Assembly (NCBI RefSeq): GCF_042684265.1
Contig: NZ_JBHULB010000017.1
Location: forward strand, 1-64,000
Source: Croceitalea marina
Lineage (GTDB): Bacteria; Bacteroidota; Bacteroidia; Flavobacteriales; Flavobacteriaceae
Length of the DNA stretch: 64,000 nt
Direction of reading: 5' to 3'
Part shown: positions 1-8,669 of the stretch, piece after piece
Position numbering within the stretch: the stretch's first letter is position 1
Layout: each line of letters begins with the position of its first letter
Notes under the pieces: model-generated
Databases searched by the model: none
What the model saw: the letters and a program-made list of their open reading frames with translations, nothing else
What the model was told of the DNA's origin: nothing
Position numbers and translations under genes: made by a program

Positions 1-65
1 TCTTTAAAATGTAATCTACAGGCCTCCTCGTCCCCGAAATGAGCACTAAACGTAAATAAATTCAT
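1..65 (-). mobile_element. 5' tip of an IS1595-family-like transposase gene (runs off the window)
   Basis: Reading leftward from an ATG at 65, the sequence encodes 21 residues beginning MNLFTFSAHFGDEEAC and running to the window edge. This resembles the N-terminus of Bacteroidota IS1595-family transposases, where an 'FxxHFxxEEACxxHF' stretch precedes a zinc-ribbon domain. Only the start is visible, so the family call rests on pattern memory. One end of the element should lie between 66 and about 106, directly in front of the truncated hsdR, but I could not identify its terminal inverted repeat or target duplication. Confidence 0.55.
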
Positions 66-103
66 AAGCCAAGTGATTTAGGTTCAGTCAAATATAATAA
101 ATT

Positions 104-2557
104 ATGAGTAATTACGGATATTCAATTTTTAGTTTTCATAAACCAGAAACAATTGCAGAATGGTTAAAAAAAGGAAAAAGTCTTCGAGAAAGACTTTTAA
201 CAATTCCTGCACTAGATGGAACAGGACTTCGTCCTGCTCAAATCGTTGCAGTTAATAATCTGGAACACTCTTTTAAAAAGAACAGACCAAAAGCCTTGAT
301 TCAAATGGCGACAGGTGCCGGAAAAACATTTACAGCCGCAACTTTTGTGTATCGTTTGCTAAAACACGTAGACGCAAAACGTATTTTGTTTTTGGTTGAC
401 ACCAAAAACCTTGGCGAACAAGCAGAACAGGAATTTATGACGTTTCAGCCCAATGATGATAATCGAAAATTCACAGAATTGTACAATGTTCAGCGTTTAT
501 CATCAAGTTATATTGCTTCTGATAGTCAAGTTTGTATTTCAACTATACAACGCCTCTACTCTATTTTAAAAGGTGAGGAATTAGACGAAAGTGCAGAACT
601 AGATAATCCAAACGAAAATTCTTGGCTTCAAAACAAAATGTCCAAAAACAAAGCTGTTCCTGTTGAGTACACCCCAAAAGTGCCTATTGAGCAATTTGAC
701 TTTATTGTGATTGACGAATGCCATCGCTCAATTTATAACCTATGGAAACAGGTTTTAGATTATTTTGATGCTTTTCTAATTGGTTTAACTGCAACTCCAG
801 ACAAAAGAACCTTCGGTTTTTTCAATGAAAATGTAGTGAGCCAATATACGTATGAAGAATCAGTAACAGATGGTGTAAATGTGCCTTATGATGTGTATAC
901 TATTGAAACTGAAATTTCTCAAAAAGGAGAAACCATAAAAGCAGGTTGGTTTGTTGACAGGCGAGATAAACTCACTCGTAAAAAACGTTGGCAACAAGAA
1001 GATGAAGACACCGAATATAAACGCAACGATTTAGATAAAAAAGTCGTCAATCCTAGTCAAATTAGAAACATCATTCGTGAATATAAAAAGGCATTAAAAA
1101 CGACTATTTATCCAAAGCGTGTTGATTCAACTGGTGAATACGAAGTGCCGAAAACCTTAGTATTTGCAAAAACAGATAGTCACGCAGACGATATTATAAA
1201 AATCATAAGAGAAGAATTTGACGAAGGCAATGATTTTTGTAAAAAAGTAACTTACAAAATTGAGGAAGACCCAAAATCGGTTTTGAATCGTTTTCGAAAT
1301 TCTTATTATCCTAGAATAGCCGTTACGGTAGATATGATTGCTACGGGAACCGATGTAAAACCCTTAGAAGTTTTGCTGTTTATGCGCGATGTGAAAAGCA
1401 TCAACTATTTCGAGCAAATGAAAGGGCGTGGTACGCGAACGATTAACAACGATTCGTTGCAAATGGTTTCTCGCACGGCGAAAAACAAAACGCATTTTGT
1501 GATTGTAGATGCTGTGGGCGCAACCAAATCTAAAAAGACGGATAGTCGACCTTTGGAAAGGCAAAAATCGGTACCCATGAAGGATTTACTAAGTGCCGTG
1601 ACGATGGGTGTTGCGGATGAAGATTTGTTTCTATCCTTGGCAAACCGATTGATACGTTTGGAGAAACAGTTGACCGAAAAAGAAAAAGAAAAATTGTTGG
1701 AATATTCAGGTGGTAAGAACTTAAAACAAATGACCAAGGAATTGATTATGGCCTTCGACGCTGATGAGATAGCGACCAATGCACAAGCTGAAATCGATAA
1801 GATTCCTGTTCAAGATAGAACTCCTGCGGATATCGAGAGCAGCCGAAATGAAGCGCAACAAGAACTAATTATACAAGCGGCTACTACTTTTAACGGGCAA
1901 TTAAATACCTATTTGGAAAACGTTCGCAAAGAGCACGACCAGATTATTGACAGTATCAACATTGATACTGTCACCAAAAGCGAATGGGATACCACTTCGA
2001 TTGATAAGGCTACCGAAGTGGTCAAAGATTTTACGGAATACTTGGAAGCCAACAAAGATGAGATTAAAGCGCTAAGTATTTTCTATAACCAACCGTATAA
2101 CCGTAGGGAGATAACTTTTAAGATGATAAAAGATGTCTTTGATAAGTTAAAACTTGAAAAACCAGTACTAGCTCCAGAAACGGTCTGGAACGCTTATGCT
2201 ACTTTGGAAGAAGTAAAAAACGAACAGCCCAAAGACGAGTTAACAGCCTTGGTATCGCTTGTTCGTAGGGCCTGTGGCATTGACAAAGAACTACAACCTT
2301 TTGACAAGACCATTGAGAAGAATTTTAACGAATGGCTGTTCCAACAGCATGCCGGAAAGCACAACCGTTTTACGGAAGAACAGCTAGACTGGCTTCGAAT
2401 GATTAAAGACCATGTGGTAAGCAGTTACCATATCGCTTTAGATGATTTAGATTATACCCCTTTTGATGCCCAAGGTGGAAAAGGCAAAATGTATCAGTTG
2501 TTCGGTTCCGAAATGAATAGTATTATTGAGGAACTTAATGAAGTATTGGCAGCATAA
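104..2557 (+). CDS. hsdR: Type I restriction enzyme R subunit, N-terminal nuclease domain missing
   Basis: This is the ATP-dependent translocase/endonuclease subunit of a type I restriction-modification complex. Superfamily 2 helicase motifs are clear: Walker A ATGAGKT (residues 69-75), DECH box (204-207) and LTATP (228-232), followed by the second RecA lobe and the long helical C-terminal region that binds the methylase. Family members normally carry about 150-200 residues before the helicase, holding a PD-(D/E)XK nuclease. Here the protein begins at the 'FSFHKPETIAEW' segment that usually follows it. The frame is closed just upstream (TAA at 98-100) and a transposase start lies at 65. I infer that an insertion removed the nuclease domain, leaving a motor that may translocate but not cut. 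The stop overlaps the next start (TAATG). Confidence 0.88.
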   Translation: MSNYGYSIFSFHKPETIAEWLKKGKSLRERLLTIPALDGTGLRPAQIVAVNNLEHSFKKNRPKALIQMATGAGKTFTAATFVYRLLKHVDAKRILFLVDTKNLGEQAEQEFMTFQPNDDNRKFTELYNVQRLSSSYIASDSQVCISTIQRLYSILKGEELDESAELDNPNENSWLQNKMSKNKAVPVEYTPKVPIEQFDFIVIDECHRSIYNLWKQVLDYFDAFLIGLTATPDKRTFGFFNENVVSQYTYEESVTDGVNVPYDVYTIETEISQKGETIKAGWFVDRRDKLTRKKRWQQEDEDTEYKRNDLDKKVVNPSQIRNIIREYKKALKTTIYPKRVDSTGEYEVPKTLVFAKTDSHADDIIKIIREEFDEGNDFCKKVTYKIEEDPKSVLNRFRNSYYPRIAVTVDMIATGTDVKPLEVLLFMRDVKSINYFEQMKGRGTRTINNDSLQMVSRTAKNKTHFVIVDAVGATKSKKTDSRPLERQKSVPMKDLLSAVTMGVADEDLFLSLANRLIRLEKQLTEKEKEKLLEYSGGKNLKQMTKELIMAFDADEIATNAQAEIDKIPVQDRTPADIESSRNEAQQELIIQAATTFNGQLNTYLENVRKEHDQIIDSINIDTVTKSEWDTTSIDKATEVVKDFTEYLEANKDEIKALSIFYNQPYNRREITFKMIKDVFDKLKLEKPVLAPETVWNAYATLEEVKNEQPKDELTALVSLVRRACGIDKELQPFDKTIEKNFNEWLFQQHAGKHNRFTEEQLDWLRMIKDHVVSSYHIALDDLDYTPFDAQGGKGKMYQLFGSEMNSIIEELNEVLAA

Positions 2558-3921
2558 TGACTGAACAAGAATTGCAACATATCATACAACAAGGTGAAGG
2601 TTTTTACACTGAATTTAAACGCAACGTAAATACCGACATCAAAAAAGAAATGGTCGCTTTCGCCAATGCATCTGGGGGCAATATTTTTATCGGAGTTGAT
2701 GATGATGGAACGGTTCCAGGAGTTACGATTACTAATGCCTTACTTTCTAAAATTCAAACGTCAGCAACAGATTGCGACCCTTCGATTGCCATTGAAATCG
2801 AAAAAATTGGCAACAAAGTGCTACAGATAAAAGTACTCGAGGGCACTTCGAAACCATATCGCTGCACCACTGGCTTTCATTTACGTGTAGGTGCCAATTC
2901 TCAAAAAATGACCACGGATGCCATCATCGAATTTCTAGAAAAAGAAGGCCGTGTCCGTTTTGATGAACAGCTTCGGCAAGACGTTCCTGTGAAAGAAAAC
3001 TTTGATTTTGCCAAATGGATGGACTTTGCGCAATTAGCGAAATTGGGCGAACCGACTTTGGAGCCAATGTCTGCGTTGAAAAGTTTTGGAGCGGCTAAAG
3101 AAGTGAGCGGGATTGACTATTTTACCAATGCAGGCGTATTGTTATTTGCCAAAGACACCAAGCAATTTTTACCCCAGGCAGTGGTGAGTTGTGTGCTCTA
3201 TAAAGGCACGGAAAAAGTAGATATTCAAGACCGAAAGGATTTTGATGGCGATGTTATTTCAAATATCGATGCCGCCATGCAATTTGTAGAGCGACATATT
3301 AATGTTTCCGCCAAAATTGAGGATACGCAACGTCAAGATGTTTGGGAAGTCCCAAAAGTAGCCCTACGCGAGGCTATTGTCAATGCCGTAGTGCACCGGG
3401 ATTATTTGGAAAAAGGCGCGCGTGTCATGGTAGAAGTTTTTGATGACCGTATCGTAATTTCCAATCCCGGGGGCTTGCCCAAGGGTTTGGCAGAAAAAGA
3501 TTTTGGAAAATACAGCCTTACACGAAATTCGGTCCTGGCCAATTTGTTATTGCGTACCAATTATATTGAAAAACTAGGTACGGGAGTGGGTAGAATAAAC
3601 AAGGTATTGGCTGATGCCGGACTTCCTAAAGCTACTTTTGCTTTTAATACATTTTTTACAGTAGTTTTTAGTAGAGGAAAAGGTGGTCAGAAAGGTGGTC
3701 AGAAAGGTGGTCAGAAAGGTGGTCAGAAACTTACTACTAGACAACAAGATGTACTTAATCTAATTGCTGAAAACCCTTCAGTTACTAGAGATGAACTTGC
3801 GAAAACACTTGGCATTAACACTTCGGCCATTCAAAAACATATGGAGAAATTAAAAGATAAAGGGGTAATTGTACGTGTAGGTGGAGATAAAGGTGGACAT
3901 TGGAAGATAACGGAAGATTAG
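2557..3921 (+). CDS. AlbA_2 (Schlafen-type) ATP-binding transcriptional regulator-like protein
   Basis: The N-terminus (about residues 5-115, 'EGFYTEFKRNVNTDIKKEMVAFANASGG') is a Schlafen AlbA_2 DNA-binding fold. A GHKL-like ATPase segment follows near residues 265-350 ('REAIVNAVVHRDY', 'GTGVGRI'). A flexible GGQK x4 linker (376-391) leads into a C-terminal winged helix-turn-helix (about 395-450). This is the COG2865 architecture, often found in type I restriction operons and other defence loci, where its role is not settled. It is translationally coupled to hsdR by a 1-base overlap. I infer a regulatory or accessory role for the operon. It is not a RecG helicase despite frequent misnaming, because helicase motifs are absent. 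Confidence 0.85.
   Translation: MTEQELQHIIQQGEGFYTEFKRNVNTDIKKEMVAFANASGGNIFIGVDDDGTVPGVTITNALLSKIQTSATDCDPSIAIEIEKIGNKVLQIKVLEGTSKPYRCTTGFHLRVGANSQKMTTDAIIEFLEKEGRVRFDEQLRQDVPVKENFDFAKWMDFAQLAKLGEPTLEPMSALKSFGAAKEVSGIDYFTNAGVLLFAKDTKQFLPQAVVSCVLYKGTEKVDIQDRKDFDGDVISNIDAAMQFVERHINVSAKIEDTQRQDVWEVPKVALREAIVNAVVHRDYLEKGARVMVEVFDDRIVISNPGGLPKGLAEKDFGKYSLTRNSVLANLLLRTNYIEKLGTGVGRINKVLADAGLPKATFAFNTFFTVVFSRGKGGQKGGQKGGQKGGQKLTTRQQDVLNLIAENPSVTRDELAKTLGINTSAIQKHMEKLKDKGVIVRVGGDKGGHWKITED
3682..3729 (+). repeat. Four exact 12-bp tandem repeats encoding GGQK x4
   Basis: The unit GGTGGTCAGAAA occurs four times without a mismatch inside the AlbA_2 gene, encoding (GGQK)4 between the ATPase part and the winged helix. 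The unit length is a multiple of three, so slippage would change linker length without breaking the frame. Confidence 0.95.
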
Positions 3922-3995
3922 GACGTCAAAAACAATGATATAATGAAGATTGAAATAACAAATGTGCTGAAAGTCCCCTTTAATCTATTTGCAGT

Positions 3996-5327
3996 ATGAT
4001 AGATAAAGATTGGGTAGAGGGTACTTTAGGGGATATTTTTGAAACAGTTACCGGCAATACTCCTTCTAAAAAAGACAAGGATAATTATGGTTCTGAATTA
4101 CCATTTATCAAGCCTCCTCAAATTAAAAATAATATTCTTAAAAACTACTCAGAGTTCTTAAGTAAGAAAGGAAAAATAAAAGCACGGATTCTTCCAGTCA
4201 ACTCTATTTTAGTTACCTGCATCGGAAATCTAGGAAGAGTTGGAATGAATAAAATTGAGGTTGCATTCAATCAACAAATAAATGCTATTAAACCTCTAAA
4301 AGAAGTAGAACCAAAATTTACTTTTTATCAAGCTCAAAGTATTGGGTTCAAGAATCAATTAGAAAGACTTAGCACATCAACTACTGTTGCATTAGTAAAT
4401 AAAACTAGTTTTAATTCTGTAAGATTCAAAATTGCTCCACTCCCTGTCCAACGGGCCATCGTTGCCAAAATAGAAGAATTGTTTAGTAGTTTGGATAGCG
4501 GTATCACCGACCTTAAAAAAGCACAAGAGCAGTTAAAAGTGTATCGGCAAGCGGTGTTAAAAAAAGCATTTGAAGGGGAGTTGACGAAAGAATGGAGGCA
4601 AGAAAACAAATTACAATTTGACTGGGAAAATACAACTACAGGAGAAGTAATGACTGATATTAGTTCTGGATCAACGCCAAAAGCAGAATTTCTATCTACA
4701 AAAGGTGAAATACAATTTTTAAAAGTTTATAATTTAAATTTCGATGGTTCTTTAAATGACCAAAAAGATCCAGCATTCATATCAAAAGAAATACATAGAA
4801 CTCGTAACAAAAGAGCTATTACCAAAGCTGGAGACGTGCTAATCAATATTGTCGGACCACCGTTGGGTAAAACTTCAATGATTCCTTTGAGTTCAAAATT
4901 AGAATTCAATATTAATCAAGCTATTGTGAGATTTAGATCTAACGAAAAAATATTGCCCAAATTTCTATCTTTCTTTCTTCAAAATCCTGAAACTATTAAT
5001 TGGTTAGAAGGAACTTCAAAAGCAACAGCTGGTCAGTATAACGTAAAGGTTACAACTTGTAGAGTAATTCCAATTTCATTACCAAATGTTTCGGAACAAC
5101 ACCAAATCGTCAAAGAAATAGAATCGCGCCTATCAGTATATGACCAAGTAGAACTCACCATCAAAGGAAGTTTGAAAAAAGCCGAAGCCTTACGGCAAAG
5201 TATTCTCAAAAAAGCTTTTGAAGGCAAATTGTTAAGTGAAGTTGAGATTGCTAAATGCAAACAGGCCAAAGATTATGAGCCGGCAAGTGTTTTGTTGCAG
5301 CGGATAAAAAAAGAAAAAAATGGATAA
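3996..5327 (+). CDS. hsdS: Type I restriction-modification specificity subunit S
   Basis: HsdS selects the bipartite DNA target for the methylase and nuclease. Two target-recognition domains are visible (about residues 1-150 and 210-370), each beginning with a 'G(D/E)..T..GSTP / GNTPSK' signature. Each is followed by a conserved helical repeat: 'IEELFSSLDSGITDLKKAQEQLKVYRQAVLKKAFEG' type around 160-200 and its twin around 375-415. The 443-aa length matches a complete two-domain subunit. The gene follows the AlbA_2 gene after 74 bases and overlaps the next ORF by 8 bases. It lies upstream of hsdM, not downstream as is more usual. Confidence 0.93.
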   Translation: MIDKDWVEGTLGDIFETVTGNTPSKKDKDNYGSELPFIKPPQIKNNILKNYSEFLSKKGKIKARILPVNSILVTCIGNLGRVGMNKIEVAFNQQINAIKPLKEVEPKFTFYQAQSIGFKNQLERLSTSTTVALVNKTSFNSVRFKIAPLPVQRAIVAKIEELFSSLDSGITDLKKAQEQLKVYRQAVLKKAFEGELTKEWRQENKLQFDWENTTTGEVMTDISSGSTPKAEFLSTKGEIQFLKVYNLNFDGSLNDQKDPAFISKEIHRTRNKRAITKAGDVLINIVGPPLGKTSMIPLSSKLEFNINQAIVRFRSNEKILPKFLSFFLQNPETINWLEGTSKATAGQYNVKVTTCRVIPISLPNVSEQHQIVKEIESRLSVYDQVELTIKGSLKKAEALRQSILKKAFEGKLLSEVEIAKCKQAKDYEPASVLLQRIKKEKNG

Positions 5328-5904
5328 AAAAATTCAACGCCTAATTGACGGCTCAAGTGAACTAGCCAGACATTTTAATAGTGAAGACCCTTGGTATTGG
5401 AAATTCCCAAAAGAATACATAGATAATAACAAGCATTTAAGGTCATTTCTTGAAATCAACAAAGATGTTCAGGTAATATCATTGTTCAAAAAAAAATACC
5501 CTTCGCTTGATACTCATGGCGAAAATTACAAAGTTCCCTTAGTCAATATTTCTGACGAAGAGTTTATTGTTCATGATTCTGTTCGTTATATTCTGTACAA
5601 CTATTGCATCTCATTATTACATAATGACCTAAAACAATATTGCTCAAATGTTAGAAATACACCCGGGCTAAGAAGAGATGATAATGGTAACGAAAGATAT
5701 TCCTATCCGTATCCAGATGAGTTTACAGTACGAGACCTATTTTTAAACAATATTAATTGTCCCTTAGCACTCAACAATTTAATTACTAGAAATTTCAATA
5801 TTCGAACCTTTTTAGGCGGGCGCCATACCATAAACCTAGGGTATATTGAAATGCTGATAAAGAATGCTGAAGAAACTTACGATTATTCCAAATTAGAATT
5901 TTAA
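5320..5904 (+). CDS. Unrecognised 194-aa protein inside the hsd operon
   Basis: I do not recognise this family. The product is soluble-looking, with no signal peptide or membrane segment, and rich in Asn, Tyr and Asp. It contains short aromatic clusters such as 'EDPWYWKFPKEY' near the N-terminus and 'YSYPYPDEFTVRDLF' around residue 125. It starts within the last codons of hsdS (8-base overlap), and its TAA overlaps the ATG of hsdM (TAATG), so it is almost certainly translated with the methylase subunits. That placement suggests a role with the type I complex, for example assembly, anti-restriction, or an added defence activity, but nothing in the sequence proves a function. Confidence 0.8.
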   Translation: MDKKIQRLIDGSSELARHFNSEDPWYWKFPKEYIDNNKHLRSFLEINKDVQVISLFKKKYPSLDTHGENYKVPLVNISDEEFIVHDSVRYILYNYCISLLHNDLKQYCSNVRNTPGLRRDDNGNERYSYPYPDEFTVRDLFLNNINCPLALNNLITRNFNIRTFLGGRHTINLGYIEMLIKNAEETYDYSKLEF

Positions 5905-7418
5905 TGACAGACTCAACCATAATCTCAAAAATCTGGAACCTTGCAAATGTACTTCGTGATGATGGCGTAGGCTATGGCGATTATTTAGAACAGATTACTT
6001 ATTTGCTATTTCTAAAAATGGCAGATGAATTGAACAAACCACCTTATAACAAAGGGTTGCCATTTCCAAAACTCAAAGACGTAGAAGGTAATGAAATTGA
6101 AGATGCCGACACTTGTAACTGGGAAACCCTATCAGGCAAAAGAGGTGCAGAACTAGAAGCTTTTTACAGTCAATTATTGCGTACGCTATCCACCGAAAAA
6201 GGCATCTTGGGTCAAATCTTTACCAAAAGTCAAAATAAGATTCAAGATCCTGCAAAACTTTTAAAAGTCATCAACCTCATCGACAAAGAAAACTGGTCTA
6301 TGATGGGTACCGACATCAAAGGCAAGATTTATGAAGGTCTTTTGGAGAAAAACGCCGAGGACACCAAAAGTGGTGCCGGGCAATACTTTACGCCAAGGTC
6401 TTTGATTCGAACTATGGTAGCTTGCGTGCAACCCAAACCCATGAAAACCATTGCTGACCCTGCTTCCGGTACCGGTGGTTTTTTCTTGGCTGCTTATGAT
6501 TGGATAGTTGCCAATCATAATTTAGACCGCCAAGAAAAAGAATTTTTAAAAAACTACACTTTTCACGGTAACGAAATTGTAGCGAGTACACGAAGAATGT
6601 GTTTAATGAACATGTACTTGCATAATATTGGCGAAATAGACGGAAACAGTTTTATAAATGCCAATGATGCATTGATTGCCGATGATGGAAATCGCTATGA
6701 CTATGTTTTGGCGAATCCGCCTTTTGGCAAAAAGAGTAGTATGACTATTACCAACGAGCAGGGAGAAATCGAAAAAGAAGACCTCAGCTACAATCGCCAA
6801 GATTTCTGGGAAACCACTTCCAATAAGCAATTGAACTTTTTACAGCACATCAAAACCATGCTCAAGATTACCGGTGAGGCAGCTGTGGTGTTGCCAGACA
6901 ATATTTTGTTTGAAGGAGGGGCTGGTGAAGAGGTACGTAAGCAACTCATGAAAACCACTGATTTGCATACCATTTTAAGACTTCCCACAGGTGTTTTTTA
7001 TGCCCAAGGAGTCAAAGCCAATGTGCTGTTTTTTGATAACAAACCTGCCAGCAAAGAAGCATGGACCAAAGACATCTGGATTTATGACTATCGTACCAAC
7101 ATTCATCATACCCTAAAAAAGAAACCCATGATGATGGGCGATTTGGAAGATTTTGTGAAGTGCTACAATCCTGAAAACAGAAACAAAAGAAAAGCCACCT
7201 GGAGTGAAGAAAACCAAGACGGTAGATGGCGAAAGTATTCTTATGATGAAATTATAGCTAGGGATAAAACCAGTTTAGATATTTTTTGGTTAAAAGACAA
7301 AAGCCTGACAGATTTAGACAATCTGCCAGACCCTGATATTTTGGCTACGGAAATTATTGAGAATATTGAATCTGGGTTAAACAGTTTCAAAGAGATTATC
7401 GAAACTTTAGCTGAGTGA
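5904..7418 (+). CDS. hsdM: Type I restriction-modification DNA methyltransferase subunit M
   Basis: HsdM transfers a methyl group from S-adenosylmethionine to adenine in the HsdS target. The helical HsdM N-terminal domain spans about residues 1-130, followed by the N6-adenine methylase domain with the AdoMet motif DPASGTGG (185-192) and catalytic motif IV NPPF (271-274). 'GQYFTPRSLI' before motif I is typical of the family. At 504 aa it appears complete. It is the last gene of the operon and is coupled to the preceding unknown gene by a 1-base overlap. With hsdS it should form an active methylase even if the truncated hsdR cannot cut. Confidence 0.95.
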   Translation: MTDSTIISKIWNLANVLRDDGVGYGDYLEQITYLLFLKMADELNKPPYNKGLPFPKLKDVEGNEIEDADTCNWETLSGKRGAELEAFYSQLLRTLSTEKGILGQIFTKSQNKIQDPAKLLKVINLIDKENWSMMGTDIKGKIYEGLLEKNAEDTKSGAGQYFTPRSLIRTMVACVQPKPMKTIADPASGTGGFFLAAYDWIVANHNLDRQEKEFLKNYTFHGNEIVASTRRMCLMNMYLHNIGEIDGNSFINANDALIADDGNRYDYVLANPPFGKKSSMTITNEQGEIEKEDLSYNRQDFWETTSNKQLNFLQHIKTMLKITGEAAVVLPDNILFEGGAGEEVRKQLMKTTDLHTILRLPTGVFYAQGVKANVLFFDNKPASKEAWTKDIWIYDYRTNIHHTLKKKPMMMGDLEDFVKCYNPENRNKRKATWSEENQDGRWRKYSYDEIIARDKTSLDIFWLKDKSLTDLDNLPDPDILATEIIENIESGLNSFKEIIETLAE

Positions 7419-7428
7419 TATTTTTGAT

Positions 7429-8667
7429 TCAAAAAGAGAATAAGTTTTCTTTTCTTTCAATCAAATAATCACGATTTCTAAAAAAGAACTTTCTCATTCT
7501 TGTATATTGGCCAGGTGAGAAATGATTAATACAACTATCAGGATTATATCCCATTAAATTAGTAGTATCATCGGTTTTGTCATCATAAGTACATGTATCG
7601 CAGGTTACACAATCAATATCTTTTTCGCAATCATTTCCCATATTATTTATGCATTTTCCACAACCCTGAAAATGGCAGTAGCGTTGAGGTGGTGTGTCAA
7701 CAACATAATCGCCTGGTGAGTTACACCCATTGTAGTTAGTATTATCACAATCTATCATTGTAGAATTACTATGAAACGTATGCAATAAACCAAAGAAATG
7801 ACCCACTTCATGTACCAAAGTTTTTCCCATCATTTGATAACCAGAATCAGGATCAACCCTATTATTCAAAGAATTTTTTGTTATTAATACATGATCAAAC
7901 TTTGTTAAATAGACATCGCTTTCAAAAGGTAAAGTGGCTTGGCCTAATACTTGCGTGTTTTCATTGATATAAACATGCAATGCACTTGGGTTTTCCCATT
8001 CAATAGTATTTACCATATTTTTATATATAGTATCAAAAACGGTATTTCCTTTGCTTGTACGGAAACTTTTGGCCCATTTACTATTGGTATCTCGGGAAAT
8101 TGTTGATAACGTAAAGACTATATTAATTGAGCTAAAAAAATCATTTAAAATTGAAATTTGTTCTTTTAAGTTATTCTCGGTTGGTGTCCACGTATTCTTA
8201 TTACTATTAATTATATGAAACTCAATTGGCACAAAGTATTTTCTTGGCAATAAATCTGGTATTTTCATTCTCGAATTAGTGGAAAAAGCCTTTAAAGCAC
8301 TTGTGTCAGCGGAATCAAATGTCCCACACCTTCTTCCTTTTTTTTTGATAGTATCTAACTCGAATACCGCTGGTGTCTTTCCGAGATTAATTGTATCCAG
8401 TCTTTTTAAAGATTCAATTTCTAACTTGAAAAGTTGCGAAATCTTACTCTCATTGAGTTTTCCAAATCTCTCCTCAAGAAGTTGAGTTCCTTTATTTTGA
8501 TTAGGCTCAACCCTTATTGTCGCGAGAATCTCATTTAAATCGCCACTTTTGCTCGATTCTGATATAAAATTATTAAACTCTTCTTCTGTTATTTTGCTTT
8601 CACTAGAACATGCCAAATCACAGGAAGATAAAAGAACTAATAAAAATAGTATAGTAAACTTTTTCAT
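7429..8667 (-). CDS. M43-family zinc metalloprotease, lipoprotein
   Basis: This is a probable secreted or surface-anchored peptidase of the pappalysin/cytophagalysin (M43) family. The N-terminus is a lipoprotein signal with lipobox LSSC (acylated Cys16). The zinc site is HEVGHFFGLLH (His286, Glu287, His290, His296). The Met-turn is likely 'NLMGYNPD' further on, and the cysteine-rich stretch between them fits disulfide-bonded pappalysin loops. It starts 2 bases after the stop of the preceding envelope-protein gene, so the two form one operon. Its 3' end faces hsdM with a 10-base gap. The substrate is unknown. Confidence 0.85.
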   Translation of the reverse strand: MKKFTILFLLVLLSSCDLACSSESKITEEEFNNFISESSKSGDLNEILATIRVEPNQNKGTQLLEERFGKLNESKISQLFKLEIESLKRLDTINLGKTPAVFELDTIKKKGRRCGTFDSADTSALKAFSTNSRMKIPDLLPRKYFVPIEFHIINSNKNTWTPTENNLKEQISILNDFFSSINIVFTLSTISRDTNSKWAKSFRTSKGNTVFDTIYKNMVNTIEWENPSALHVYINENTQVLGQATLPFESDVYLTKFDHVLITKNSLNNRVDPDSGYQMMGKTLVHEVGHFFGLLHTFHSNSTMIDCDNTNYNGCNSPGDYVVDTPPQRYCHFQGCGKCINNMGNDCEKDIDCVTCDTCTYDDKTDDTTNLMGYNPDSCINHFSPGQYTRMRKFFFRNRDYLIERKENLFSF

Positions 8668-8669
8668 TT

